Source: Acidimicrobiaceae bacterium
Lineage (GTDB): Bacteria > Actinomycetota > Acidimicrobiia > Actinomarinales > Actinomarinaceae
Assembly (NCBI GenBank): GCA_028344675.1
Contig: JAOMBT010000008.1
Location: forward strand, 1-37,052
DNA length: 37,052 bases
Direction of reading: 5' to 3'
Numbering within the stretch: the first letter of the stretch is position 1; the number at the start of each line of letters is the position of its first letter. Of this stretch, positions 10,593 to 19,077 are shown one piece after another. The position numbers were made by a program, and so were the translations under genes. Under the pieces are notes generated by a model that was given only the letters and a program-made list of their open reading frames with translations, was not told the DNA's origin and did not search any database.

Positions 10593-11605
10593 TTATCTTT
10601 AGCTACATCCTTTGCGTCAAGAAAGGGCATCATATTCCTTAAGCTCTTTCCTATCTCTTCAATTTGATGCTTCGAAGCCTCTTCTCTTTTTTCGTTAAGA
10701 AAAGGGGAGCCCTCTCTAGCTTGTGCCATCCACTCTTTTGCGAATGCTCCTGATTGAATTTCTCCTAATACTTTTTTCATTTCTTTTTTTGTGTCATTAT
10801 TGATAATCCTTGAGCCCCTAGAAAAGTCACCATATTCTGCTGTGTCAGAAATAGAGTGTCTCATCCATTCGAAGCCACCTTCGTACATTAAATCAACTAT
10901 AAGCTTAACTTCATGTAATGTTTCGAAATAAGCACTTTCAGGTTGATATCCAGCTTCAACAAGAGTCTCAAAACCATTTTTTATAAGTTCAGTTAATCCT
11001 CCACATAACACAACTTGTTCACCAAATAAATCTGTTTCAGTTTCCTCTTTAAATGTAGTATTTAAAATACCTGCTCTACCACCTCCGATAGCAGAAGCAT
11101 AAGAAAGGGCAATCTCTTGGGTATTTCCTGAAGTATCTTTATCTACAGCAACCAGACATGGCATACCGCTACCTTCTGAATAAGTTCTTCTTAATAAGTG
11201 ACCTGGACCCTTTGGGGCTACCATAGCAACTGACAAATCTTCCCTTGGTACAATTTCATTGAAGTGAATATTAAAACCATGGGCGAACAATAAAGTTGAA
11301 CCTTCTTTCATATGCTCAGCAATATCAGAGTTGTAAACATCTGCCATAACTTGATCTGGGAGAAGTAGCATTACAACATCAGAATTCTTTGTTGCGTTCT
11401 CAAGGTTTTCGACATTAAGTCCCATATCTTTAGCTCGTTCAAAAGATGATGAATCTTCTCTTAAGCCAACAGTTACTTCTACTCCTGATTCATGAAGATT
11501 TAATGCATGTGCATGACCCTGACTACCAAATCCAATAACTGCAACTTTTAGATTTTTTATTAAATCTTGATTAATTGATGAATCATAAATTATTTTTGTT
11601 TCCAT
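10589..11605 (-). CDS. ilvC: Ketol-acid reductoisomerase
   Basis: [80 protein letters not shown] upstream. Confidence 0.97.
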   Translation of the reverse strand: METKIIYDSSINQDLIKNLKVAVIGFGSQGHAHALNLHESGVEVTVGLREDSSSFERAKDMGLNVENLENATKNSDVVMLLLPDQVMADVYNSDIAEHMKEGSTLLFAHGFNIHFNEIVPREDLSVAMVAPKGPGHLLRRTYSEGSGMPCLVAVDKDTSGNTQEIALSYASAIGGGRAGILNTTFKEETETDLFGEQVVLCGGLTELIKNGFETLVEAGYQPESAYFETLHEVKLIVDLMYEGGFEWMRHSISDTAEYGDFSRGSRIINNDTKKEMKKVLGEIQSGAFAKEWMAQAREGSPFLNEKREEASKHQIEEIGKSLRNMMPFLDAKDVAKDK

Positions 11606-11614
11606 ATTGTCTCC

Positions 11615-12088
11615 TTATAGATTTGATTGTACTGCTATTCTTCCGCCTCTTACCATTTCTATAATTCCAAATGGTTTCATTAATTTTTCAAATTTATTTA
11701 ACTCTTTAGACGATTCTGTTAATTCAAAAATTGCATAATCTTGACCTACATCAACAGATTTTGCACCTACTAAGTTTGCTTTCTCAATTACAGAAGTTTG
11801 AGTCTCCTTGTTTATTGATACTTTAAGTAAAAGTACTTCAGTTTCAATAGTCATTTCAGGATCTAATTCAACTATTTTTATAACATTTACTAATTTATTA
11901 AGTTGTTTTTTCACTTGTTCTACTGCATCTAGTTCAGTGACAATTGTCATTTTAGACCTACCTTCGATATGGGTTGGACCAACTGATAATGATTTAATAT
12001 TAAAACCTCTTCGTGAGATTGTTGAAGAAACCCTCGCAAGTACACCAGGCTTGTCTTCGACTAAAACAGATAATATTCTTTCATTCAT
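11615..12088 (-). CDS. ilvN: Acetolactate synthase small subunit
   Basis: ILSVLVEDKPGVLARVSSTISRRGFNIKSLSVG ACT domain, LEKLMKPFGIIEMVRGGRIAVQ. Confidence 0.96.
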   Translation of the reverse strand: MNERILSVLVEDKPGVLARVSSTISRRGFNIKSLSVGPTHIEGRSKMTIVTELDAVEQVKKQLNKLVNVIKIVELDPEMTIETEVLLLKVSINKETQTSVIEKANLVGAKSVDVGQDYAIFELTESSKELNKFEKLMKPFGIIEMVRGGRIAVQSNL

Positions 12089-13797
12089 AACTGTTTCAAA
12101 TCTTCTTTATTCATAATAATTTGATCGTTACTTCCACCAGCAGGAACCATAGGAAAGACCATATCTTCAGGATCAACTACACAATCAATTAACACAGGTT
12201 TGTCGTTTATATTTAACATTTCATTAAATATTTTTTTAACATCATCTTTTTTTGTCATCCTTAGACCAATAGCACCCATAGATTCTGCAAGTTTTACATA
12301 GTCGGGTGTGTGATGTGTTAGTTCAGACGCAGAAAATTTACTTTTGTAAAATATTTTTTGCCATTGACGTACCATGCCGTGGTTCCCATTATTGAAAACT
12401 ACAATTTTAATAGGAATATTTTCAGTTGAAGCTGTTATAAGCTCTTGGCATGTCATTTGAAAACACCCATCACCATCTAGAGCTAAAACTAATTTATCTG
12501 GAAATGCTGTCTGAGCTCCAATTGCAGCTGGTAATGAGTATCCCATTGTGCCAAGACCACCAGAATTTAACCAAGTATTAGGTTCGGTAAAATTCCAATG
12601 TTGAGAAATCCACATTTGATGTTGTCCAACACCCGATACAACCACAGCTTCTTCTTCTGTGAGGTTTTGAAGCTGCTCTAAAACATAAGGAACCTTTAAT
12701 GGTCCGTCATCCTTCTGATCATAGGATAGTGGAAAGTTCTGTTTCATTTCTTTCAAATCACTAACCCAGTTATCAGTATCTAAGTCAGAGCCTTCTAATG
12801 CTTTTGTTAAACCAATCAAGACACTCTTAGCATCTCCTACAATTGGTACTTCAGCCTCTCGAACTTTACCTATTTCTGCAGGGTCTATATCTGCATGAAT
12901 TACTTTTGCATTTTGTGCAAAAAATTCGGGGTTTGCAGTAACGCGGTCATCAAATCTAACACCAATAGCAATCAATAAATCTGAATTCTGTATTGAGGTA
13001 GTAGCAGTATAATTTCCGTGCATACCTGGCATTTCTAAGCAGAGTTCATGTCCATCTGGAAATGCACCTCTTCCCATTAAAGTTGTGACAACTGGTATAT
13101 TGTGTGTAGTCGCTAAGTTATAAAGTTCTTTGTGAGACTTAGAATGAATTATTCCGCCTCCTACATAAAGTATTGGTTTTTTTGATGATTTTATCAAAGC
13201 AGCAGCTTGTTGAATCATTTTTGGATTTGGCTCTAAGGTTGGTTTGTAACCAGGAAGATCCAAAGTCTTAGGCTCTACCCAGCTTGTTTTTTGATTTAGA
13301 ATATCTTTTGGAATATCTACTAATACAGGTCCAGGCCTTCCAGAAGTTGCAATATACTTAGCTTCCTTTAGGACTTGAGGTATTTCAGTCGCATCAGTAA
13401 TTAAATAATTGTGCTTAGTAGCTACCATTGACAATCCTACGGTATATGCCTCCTGAAAAGCATCATTACCAATAGCAGTTGAGGCTACTTGGCCAGTGAT
13501 TGCTAATAAAGGAGTAGAGTCCATGAGTGCATTTGCTAGTGGGGTAATAAGGTTTGTAGCACCAGGACCTGAAGTAGCAATAACAACTCCGAGTTCTCCT
13601 GTGGCTTGAGCATAGCCCTCAGCCATATGACCAGCTCCTTGTTCATGTCTTGCTAAGATGTGTCTTATTGGACTATCATAAAGCGGATCGTAAGCTGGAA
13701 GAATAGCTCCACCAGGAAGTCCAAAGACTGTAGAAACATTTAAATACTCTAAGCTTCTTACAATTAGTTCAGCTCCAGTTAGTAATTCTTTTGTCAT
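12085..13797 (-). CDS. ilvB: Acetolactate synthase large subunit
   Basis: TVFGLPGGAILPAYDPLYD, HEQGAGHMAEGYAQATGE, DGDGCFQMTCQELITA, NNGNHGMVRQWQ. Confidence 0.97.
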   Translation of the reverse strand: MTKELLTGAELIVRSLEYLNVSTVFGLPGGAILPAYDPLYDSPIRHILARHEQGAGHMAEGYAQATGELGVVIATSGPGATNLITPLANALMDSTPLLAITGQVASTAIGNDAFQEAYTVGLSMVATKHNYLITDATEIPQVLKEAKYIATSGRPGPVLVDIPKDILNQKTSWVEPKTLDLPGYKPTLEPNPKMIQQAAALIKSSKKPILYVGGGIIHSKSHKELYNLATTHNIPVVTTLMGRGAFPDGHELCLEMPGMHGNYTATTSIQNSDLLIAIGVRFDDRVTANPEFFAQNAKVIHADIDPAEIGKVREAEVPIVGDAKSVLIGLTKALEGSDLDTDNWVSDLKEMKQNFPLSYDQKDDGPLKVPYVLEQLQNLTEEEAVVVSGVGQHQMWISQHWNFTEPNTWLNSGGLGTMGYSLPAAIGAQTAFPDKLVLALDGDGCFQMTCQELITASTENIPIKIVVFNNGNHGMVRQWQKIFYKSKFSASELTHHTPDYVKLAESMGAIGLRMTKKDDVKKIFNEMLNINDKPVLIDCVVDPEDMVFPMVPAGGSNDQIIMNKEDLKQL

Positions 13798-13821
13798 AAT
13801 ATAACTTTTCTTTCTATTAGT

Positions 13822-13848
13822 AAAAAAAAACCCCCCTTCTTTGGGAGG
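13822..13848 (-). terminator. Intrinsic terminator (attenuator) between ilv leader peptide and ilvB
   Basis: RNA sense (minus): CCUCCC-AAAGAA-GGGGGG followed by nine U; arms 13843-13848 and 13831-13836, U-tract 13822-13830. Confidence 0.85.
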
Positions 13849-13872
13849 CGCTCATAACAGCAAAATGAGCGC
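13848..13872 (-). promoter_or_regulatory. Hairpin upstream of ilv terminator (candidate pause/antiterminator arm)
   Basis: Perfect 8-bp inverted repeat: gcgctcat 13848-13855 / atgagcgc 13865-13872, 9-nt loop; overlaps leader stop codon and abuts terminator stem. Confidence 0.75.
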
Positions 13873-13922
13873 TAATTAAGTAATAGCACTAATACTGAAA
13901 TGAATACAGCTAAATTTTTCAT
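13872..13922 (-). CDS. Branched-chain amino acid leader peptide (ilvB attenuator leader)
   Basis: ATGAAAAATTTAGCTGTATTCATTTCAGTATTAGTGCTATTACTTAATTAG = MKNLAVFISVLVLLLN; 9 of 16 residues are L/V/I, six in a row before the end, followed by hairpin and terminator then ilvB. Confidence 0.85.
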   Translation of the reverse strand: MKNLAVFISVLVLLLN

Positions 13923-13929
13923 TAAAATA

Positions 13930-13937
13930 ACTATAGT
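13930..13937. promoter_or_regulatory. Candidate bidirectional -10 element (ilv leader / queG)
   Basis: Perfect palindrome ACTATAGT gives TATAGT on both strands, in the only 29-bp gap between the divergent starts (13922 minus, 13952 plus). Confidence 0.5.
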
Positions 13938-13951
13938 AAAGGCTAAGAAAA

Positions 13952-15046
13952 ATGAAACATATAAATCTTAATAATTTACTTATTGAAAATTCATTAATTT
14001 TGCCTAAAGAGGTGAGATTAGGTATTGTTTCATTGCCTTCAGGATTAAGTTTTTCTGAAAAAATTAAAAAAATTAAAAAACAAAATAAACATGCGAATAT
14101 GAAATTTACATTTTCAAATCCTGATTATTCTGGAAAAGCAGATAAATTTGAATGGGCAAATTCTGCTATTGTCTTTACTTTTGATTATAAGCAGAGCAAA
14201 CAAAACTCCTACTTAGCGTCAAAAGGTTCTGGCAAAATAGCAGCATTTGCTGAACAAGATTATTATCAACCTTTGAAAAAAATTACTAGTGAATTTGAAA
14301 ATCTTTTTTCTAAGCTAAATTATAAATTCTATACATTTATTGACAATCCAAACCACTATGACAGAACCTTTTTTGAAGTTTCAGGTTTAGGTTGGCAAGG
14401 TAAAAGTACCATGATGCTAAGTCCTGGAATCGGACCATGGCAACTACTTGGAACTATGTACTCAGACCAGCACTTTGAACCAACTCAGTCACAAAATTAT
14501 TCATGCGGGGAATGCAATCTTTGTCAAATATCCTGTCCAACTGGTGCATTGGATGAAGATTATGTTTTAGATGCGAATAAATGTCTTTCTTATTGGCTTC
14601 AATCTCCAGAAACCATTCCGTATGATATTAGATCTGCTGTAGGTAACAGATTTTATGGTTGCGATGAGTGTCTAGTATCATGCCCTCCTGGCCAAAACAA
14701 CAATTTAACTATTACTAAAAATAATTCTCATGAAGTCGATCTTGAAAAAATAATTATTTCAATAAATGAAGACCTTTTAGATGCATATGGTTGGTTTTAT
14801 ATACCTAAAAGAAATGCTAATTATCTTAAGAGGAATGCAATCATTGCATTAAGCAATAATCCTAAGAATGATACGTATAAATTTTACCTTAAACATTATA
14901 AAACCTTGTCTGATGATTTAAAGATTTACATTTTATGGGGATTGTGGAAATTAGGAAAGATTAATGATATTGGATATTTAATGGATAAAGAAGATAATAA
15001 AGATTTAAAACTTGAATATGAAAAATTAAAAAGTATGACTTCCTAG
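13952..15046 (+). CDS. queG: Epoxyqueuosine reductase
   Basis: SGLGWQGKSTMMLSP, CGECNLCQISCPTGALDEDYVLDANKCLSYW, GCDECLVSCPPGQ. Confidence 0.88.
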   Translation: MKHINLNNLLIENSLILPKEVRLGIVSLPSGLSFSEKIKKIKKQNKHANMKFTFSNPDYSGKADKFEWANSAIVFTFDYKQSKQNSYLASKGSGKIAAFAEQDYYQPLKKITSEFENLFSKLNYKFYTFIDNPNHYDRTFFEVSGLGWQGKSTMMLSPGIGPWQLLGTMYSDQHFEPTQSQNYSCGECNLCQISCPTGALDEDYVLDANKCLSYWLQSPETIPYDIRSAVGNRFYGCDECLVSCPPGQNNNLTITKNNSHEVDLEKIIISINEDLLDAYGWFYIPKRNANYLKRNAIIALSNNPKNDTYKFYLKHYKTLSDDLKIYILWGLWKLGKINDIGYLMDKEDNKDLKLEYEKLKSMTS

Positions 15047-15069
15047 ATTAAATAATCTATTCTTATTCT

Positions 15070-16731
15070 ATGAAAAAAATATCTGATGATGTCACACAAG
15101 GTATAAATAAATCTGCCGCAAGAGCAATGTTGAGAGCTGTAGGCTTGAAAGATGATGACTTTAATAAATTTCAAGTAGGAGTAGTTTCTGCTGGAAATGA
15201 AGTTACTCCGTGTAATTTAACTGGACCAGAGTTATCAGAATACGCAAAAAAAGGTGTAAATGGCCCTGATTCAGCTGCATTAATTTTTTCAACTATAGCT
15301 GTATCAGATGGTATTTCTATGGGCCATGAAGGCATGAGAGCTTCGTTAGTTTCTAGAGAAGTGATAGCTGATTCTGTAGAACTGGTTATGCACGCAGAGC
15401 GTTTTGATGGAATGGTAACCATTGCTGGATGTGATAAATCTTTACCTGGTATGCTAATGGCTGCTGGAAGGATTAATAGGCCAGCTATATTCCTATACGG
15501 AGGTAGTAGTTTACCAGGGGAGTACCAAGGTAAAGATATTTCAATTGTTGATGTCTTTGAAGGTATAGGTGCTTATGAAAAAGGAATTATTACGAAAGAA
15601 GATTTGTACAACATAGAGTGTGCAGCCTGTCCTGGCATCGGTTCTTGTGCAGGTATGTTCACAGCAAACACAATGGCTTCTGTTGGAGAAGCGATTGGGA
15701 TGAGTTTACCAGGCACTGCAGCAATTCCTGCTGTAGATTCTAAATTAAGAGAAGCTGCTGTAAAGTCAGGCGAGCAATTAAATTATCTTTTAAAAAATGA
15801 TATAAAGCCAAGTGACATCATGACAGAGGAAGCTTTTAATAATGCAATTGTGACAGTATTGGCATTAGGTGGAAGCACAAATGCAGTTCTTCACCTTTTA
15901 GCTATTGCTTATGAAACTGGAGTTAGTTTAACTATCGATAAGTTTGATCAACTTAGTAGAAACGTTCCTCACCTTGCAGACATGAAGCCATTTGGAAAAT
16001 ATCATATGGTAAATTTAAATGAAATTGGAGGCGTTCCAATTGTGTCTAAGATTCTATTAGAGAATGATTTAATAGATCCTAATTGCTTAACTGTAACAGG
16101 TAAAACAGTTGGAGAAAATTTGGAGAACATTCAAATTCCTAAAAACCAAAATGTTATTAGTTTTCCCGATAATCCAATTTCAAGTGAAGGAGGCATTGCA
16201 GTACTAAAAGGAAGCTTGTCTCCAAAAGGTTCTGTTGTAAAAACTGCCGGTATTGAAATAAATAATTTTTCTGGCCCAGCAAATGTATTTAACAGTGAAC
16301 AAGAAGCTTTGGATGCCTTATTCAATAATCAAATATCCAAAGGGGAAGTTGTTGTAATTCGTAATGAAGGACCTAAAGGTGGTCCTGGCATGAGAGAAAT
16401 GTTACAGATTACTGCTGCAATAAAAGGTGCTGGTTTAGGTAAAGATGTACTTTTAATTACTGATGGAAGATTTTCTGGAGGCACAACGGGACTTTGTATT
16501 GGGCACGTTTCTCCCGAGGGTTTTGACAAAGGTCCTATATCAATTTGTGAAAATGGAGATATTATCACACTTGATATTGAAGAAAGAACACTCAACCTAG
16601 AAATTAATCAAGATGAAATAGAAAAAAGGTTAGAAAATATTAAACTGCCCTCTCCAAGATACAAATCAGGTGTTCTTCATAAGTACTCCAAGCTTGTAAG
16701 CGGTTCTGATACGGGTGCTGTTACAAATTAA
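15070..16731 (+). CDS. ilvD: Dihydroxy-acid dehydratase
   Basis: [75 protein letters not shown]. Confidence 0.97.
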   Translation: MKKISDDVTQGINKSAARAMLRAVGLKDDDFNKFQVGVVSAGNEVTPCNLTGPELSEYAKKGVNGPDSAALIFSTIAVSDGISMGHEGMRASLVSREVIADSVELVMHAERFDGMVTIAGCDKSLPGMLMAAGRINRPAIFLYGGSSLPGEYQGKDISIVDVFEGIGAYEKGIITKEDLYNIECAACPGIGSCAGMFTANTMASVGEAIGMSLPGTAAIPAVDSKLREAAVKSGEQLNYLLKNDIKPSDIMTEEAFNNAIVTVLALGGSTNAVLHLLAIAYETGVSLTIDKFDQLSRNVPHLADMKPFGKYHMVNLNEIGGVPIVSKILLENDLIDPNCLTVTGKTVGENLENIQIPKNQNVISFPDNPISSEGGIAVLKGSLSPKGSVVKTAGIEINNFSGPANVFNSEQEALDALFNNQISKGEVVVIRNEGPKGGPGMREMLQITAAIKGAGLGKDVLLITDGRFSGGTTGLCIGHVSPEGFDKGPISICENGDIITLDIEERTLNLEINQDEIEKRLENIKLPSPRYKSGVLHKYSKLVSGSDTGAVTN

Positions 16732-16734
16732 TAG

Positions 16735-17505
16735 ATGATATTTATTTCTGACGTTCACTATCAATTAGATTATTTAAGTAGTTTGCCAAAAAATAAAGGG
16801 CCAGTTGTTATATTAGGTGATTTATTAAATTGGATTGATTATAGAAATGGTGAGGGAATAGCTAAAGAAGTTTTTGGTTTAGAAAATGTACAGAAACTTA
16901 TAGATTTAAGAAAACAACATAAGTTTAAAGAAAGAAAAGAACTCTGGAAAAATTTATATTCTAATGAGCCAGAAATCATAATGAAAAAAATGAGCGAATC
17001 TATAGCAAATCAGTATCATGAAGTTTTTACAATATTAAAAAAGTATGATGTTTGGTTCATTCCTGGAAATGTTGACGATGTTGATATTATGAATACTTAT
17101 ACATCAACTTCTATAAATAATGTTGATGGACTTTTAATCGAGCATAGTGGTGTTAATTTGGGTTTCGCTGGTGGCGGGGTGCCTACTCCCATAAATGCAA
17201 GGGGTGAAATTAGTGAAAGTGCATTTTCACAAAAATTAAGTAACCTTAATCAAGCTGAAATTATCTGTTCTCATGCACCACCATATATAAATGAATTAAT
17301 GACTGATGTTGTTACAAATAAAATTGAACAAGGTTGGAAAAGTCTGTTGAATTTTATTGAAATAAATCATCCAAGATTTTCACTTTTTGGTGATGTTCAT
17401 CAGCCCAAAGCTTCAACCTGGAGAGTTAATAATACAACTTGTATGAATATTGGTTACTTTAGAGCCACTAACCAATATTTAGAATTATCATCAATAATAT
17501 TATGA
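16735..17505 (+). CDS. Metallophosphoesterase
   Basis: ISDVHYQ, ILGDLLNW, PGNVDDVD, CSHAPPYI, FGDVHQPKAS calcineurin-like motif series. Confidence 0.78.
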   Translation: MIFISDVHYQLDYLSSLPKNKGPVVILGDLLNWIDYRNGEGIAKEVFGLENVQKLIDLRKQHKFKERKELWKNLYSNEPEIIMKKMSESIANQYHEVFTILKKYDVWFIPGNVDDVDIMNTYTSTSINNVDGLLIEHSGVNLGFAGGGVPTPINARGEISESAFSQKLSNLNQAEIICSHAPPYINELMTDVVTNKIEQGWKSLLNFIEINHPRFSLFGDVHQPKASTWRVNNTTCMNIGYFRATNQYLELSSIIL

Positions 17506-18410
17506 ATTGCTTATCTTTTGATGTTGGGGGCACAACAATAAAATATGGGGTAATAAACGATAGTTATGAAGTCATATTAAAAGATAAAATACCAACTCCA
17601 AAAAATGAAAAGATGTTTATAAATTCACTCTCAGAAATTATTAGAAAAAATATAAAAAATATTTCAAAAGTATCAGTAGCAATGCCTGGATATGTAAATA
17701 TAGCAAAAAACAAATATTTGTACGGTGCACATTTAAAATACGATATTGATTTTTCAAAGTTATCAAATTTTTTAGAGTATGAATTTTATTTAGACAATGA
17801 TGGAAATGTTGCAGCTTATGGTGAATATTTTCTAAATTATAAAAACAAGTTTTCAAATTTAATAATGTTAACTTTTGGCACTGGAGTCGGTGGGGGAATA
17901 ATCTCCGAAAGTAAGTTATTAAGAGGTCGAGGAAATGCAGGGGAGATTGGACATATGCTTACCTCAAATGATAGAGAAGTTGAGGGTGATAACGGAAAAA
18001 AAGGTAGTTTTGAGTCGTCAGTTGCTGCATCGGTTTGGACAAGGAAGTGCTTTGAACTAACTGAGAAAAATCAAGACTCAGATCTTGCTAGGATTTTTGC
18101 GATTAAAAATGTTGGTTCAGTACTGTTTGACAATTCACTGAACTTAACAAAATCCGAATCCGCTATTAGAGACGAAATAATTCAAAACATCTCAAATGGA
18201 CTTTTAAGTTTATTTGAGATATTCGATAATGAAATTTTTGTACTTGGTGGAAGTATGTCGTCTGAACCCTTTGATTTGATTAATCTTATAGAAAGTGATA
18301 TTAAGAATAGATATAAATTTCCATCTAGAGATTTTCCTGAGATATTTATTGCTTCGCAAGGTGAAGATTCTGGAATTATTGGTGCAGCAGCATTAGCCTT
18401 TAATGAATAA
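17502..18410 (+). CDS. ROK family sugar kinase-like protein
   Basis: SFDVGGTTIKYGVI, DNDGNVAAYGEY, TFGTGVGGGII, GNAGEIGHM; lacks the usual Zn-binding CxCGxxGC. Confidence 0.83.
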   Translation: MNCLSFDVGGTTIKYGVINDSYEVILKDKIPTPKNEKMFINSLSEIIRKNIKNISKVSVAMPGYVNIAKNKYLYGAHLKYDIDFSKLSNFLEYEFYLDNDGNVAAYGEYFLNYKNKFSNLIMLTFGTGVGGGIISESKLLRGRGNAGEIGHMLTSNDREVEGDNGKKGSFESSVAASVWTRKCFELTEKNQDSDLARIFAIKNVGSVLFDNSLNLTKSESAIRDEIIQNISNGLLSLFEIFDNEIFVLGGSMSSEPFDLINLIESDIKNRYKFPSRDFPEIFIASQGEDSGIIGAAALAFNE

Positions 18411-19077
18411 TAAAAATTCTCTCTTACTACCTCCTGAGTTTTTTAATAGTGATCTGGATAGAAAAATTAACTATATTTTAAGTACAAGATTAGAAGTCGT
18501 ATACCTTTTTGATCATAATAAAAATCCAAAAGATAGCACTAAACCAACATATAAATTTATAGATGAAATATTTAATTTATACAAAAAAGTTAATAATCAA
18601 ATAGAACTTGGTGTCTGTGTTTTAAACATAAATAATAAAGAACTAGAAACTTTGATAGAATTTTGTTTAAACCCCTTACTTGAGTTAAAGAATCTACATT
18701 TAGGTTTAGGTACTGGAGATAATAAATATGAAAATCATGAATTTATATATGAAAACAATATAGAAGATGTTATAAATTATATTTTAAAAAATAAGAATTT
18801 CATATCAAATAAATCAAAACTATTTATTGGAGGCAACTCCAAAGATAAAATAGATTTAGTCAAAAAATATAATCTTGGTATTAATCAGTGGATGGGTTTA
18901 GATACAACCTTCATCGATAAGCAAAATATTTATAAAGATTTATTAGATCCAGTTGGGAGTCTGTCAAGATGCATTGTACGCGAAGAACAATTTGAATTTG
19001 ATTATGAAAAAATTCATATAGTAAAAGATTCTAATTTAAAGATTTTTGAAGAAACAATCGATAATATTTTTAAATGA
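18403..19077 (+). CDS. Small luciferase-like monooxygenase (LLM)-type / hypothetical protein
   Basis: LKNLHLGLGTGDNKYENHEF ... KLFIGGNSKDKIDLVKKYNLGINQWMG resembles the strand patterns LGLGxG and GGxS...A..Y of LLM TIM barrels; reduced length (224 aa). Confidence 0.4.
   Translation: MNNKNSLLLPPEFFNSDLDRKINYILSTRLEVVYLFDHNKNPKDSTKPTYKFIDEIFNLYKKVNNQIELGVCVLNINNKELETLIEFCLNPLLELKNLHLGLGTGDNKYENHEFIYENNIEDVINYILKNKNFISNKSKLFIGGNSKDKIDLVKKYNLGINQWMGLDTTFIDKQNIYKDLLDPVGSLSRCIVREEQFEFDYEKIHIVKDSNLKIFEETIDNIFK

Noticed and set aside
11808-12116. ORF 11808-12116 (+)
   Set aside because: Antisense to ilvN/ilvB; serine/threonine-rich composition is typical of reverse-frame translation.
15171-16595. 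ORFs 15171-15422, 16131-16325, 16329-16595 (-)
   Set aside because: All antisense to ilvD; shadow ORFs.
17641-17856. ORF 17641-17856 (-)
   Set aside because: Antisense to the ROK gene, no motif.
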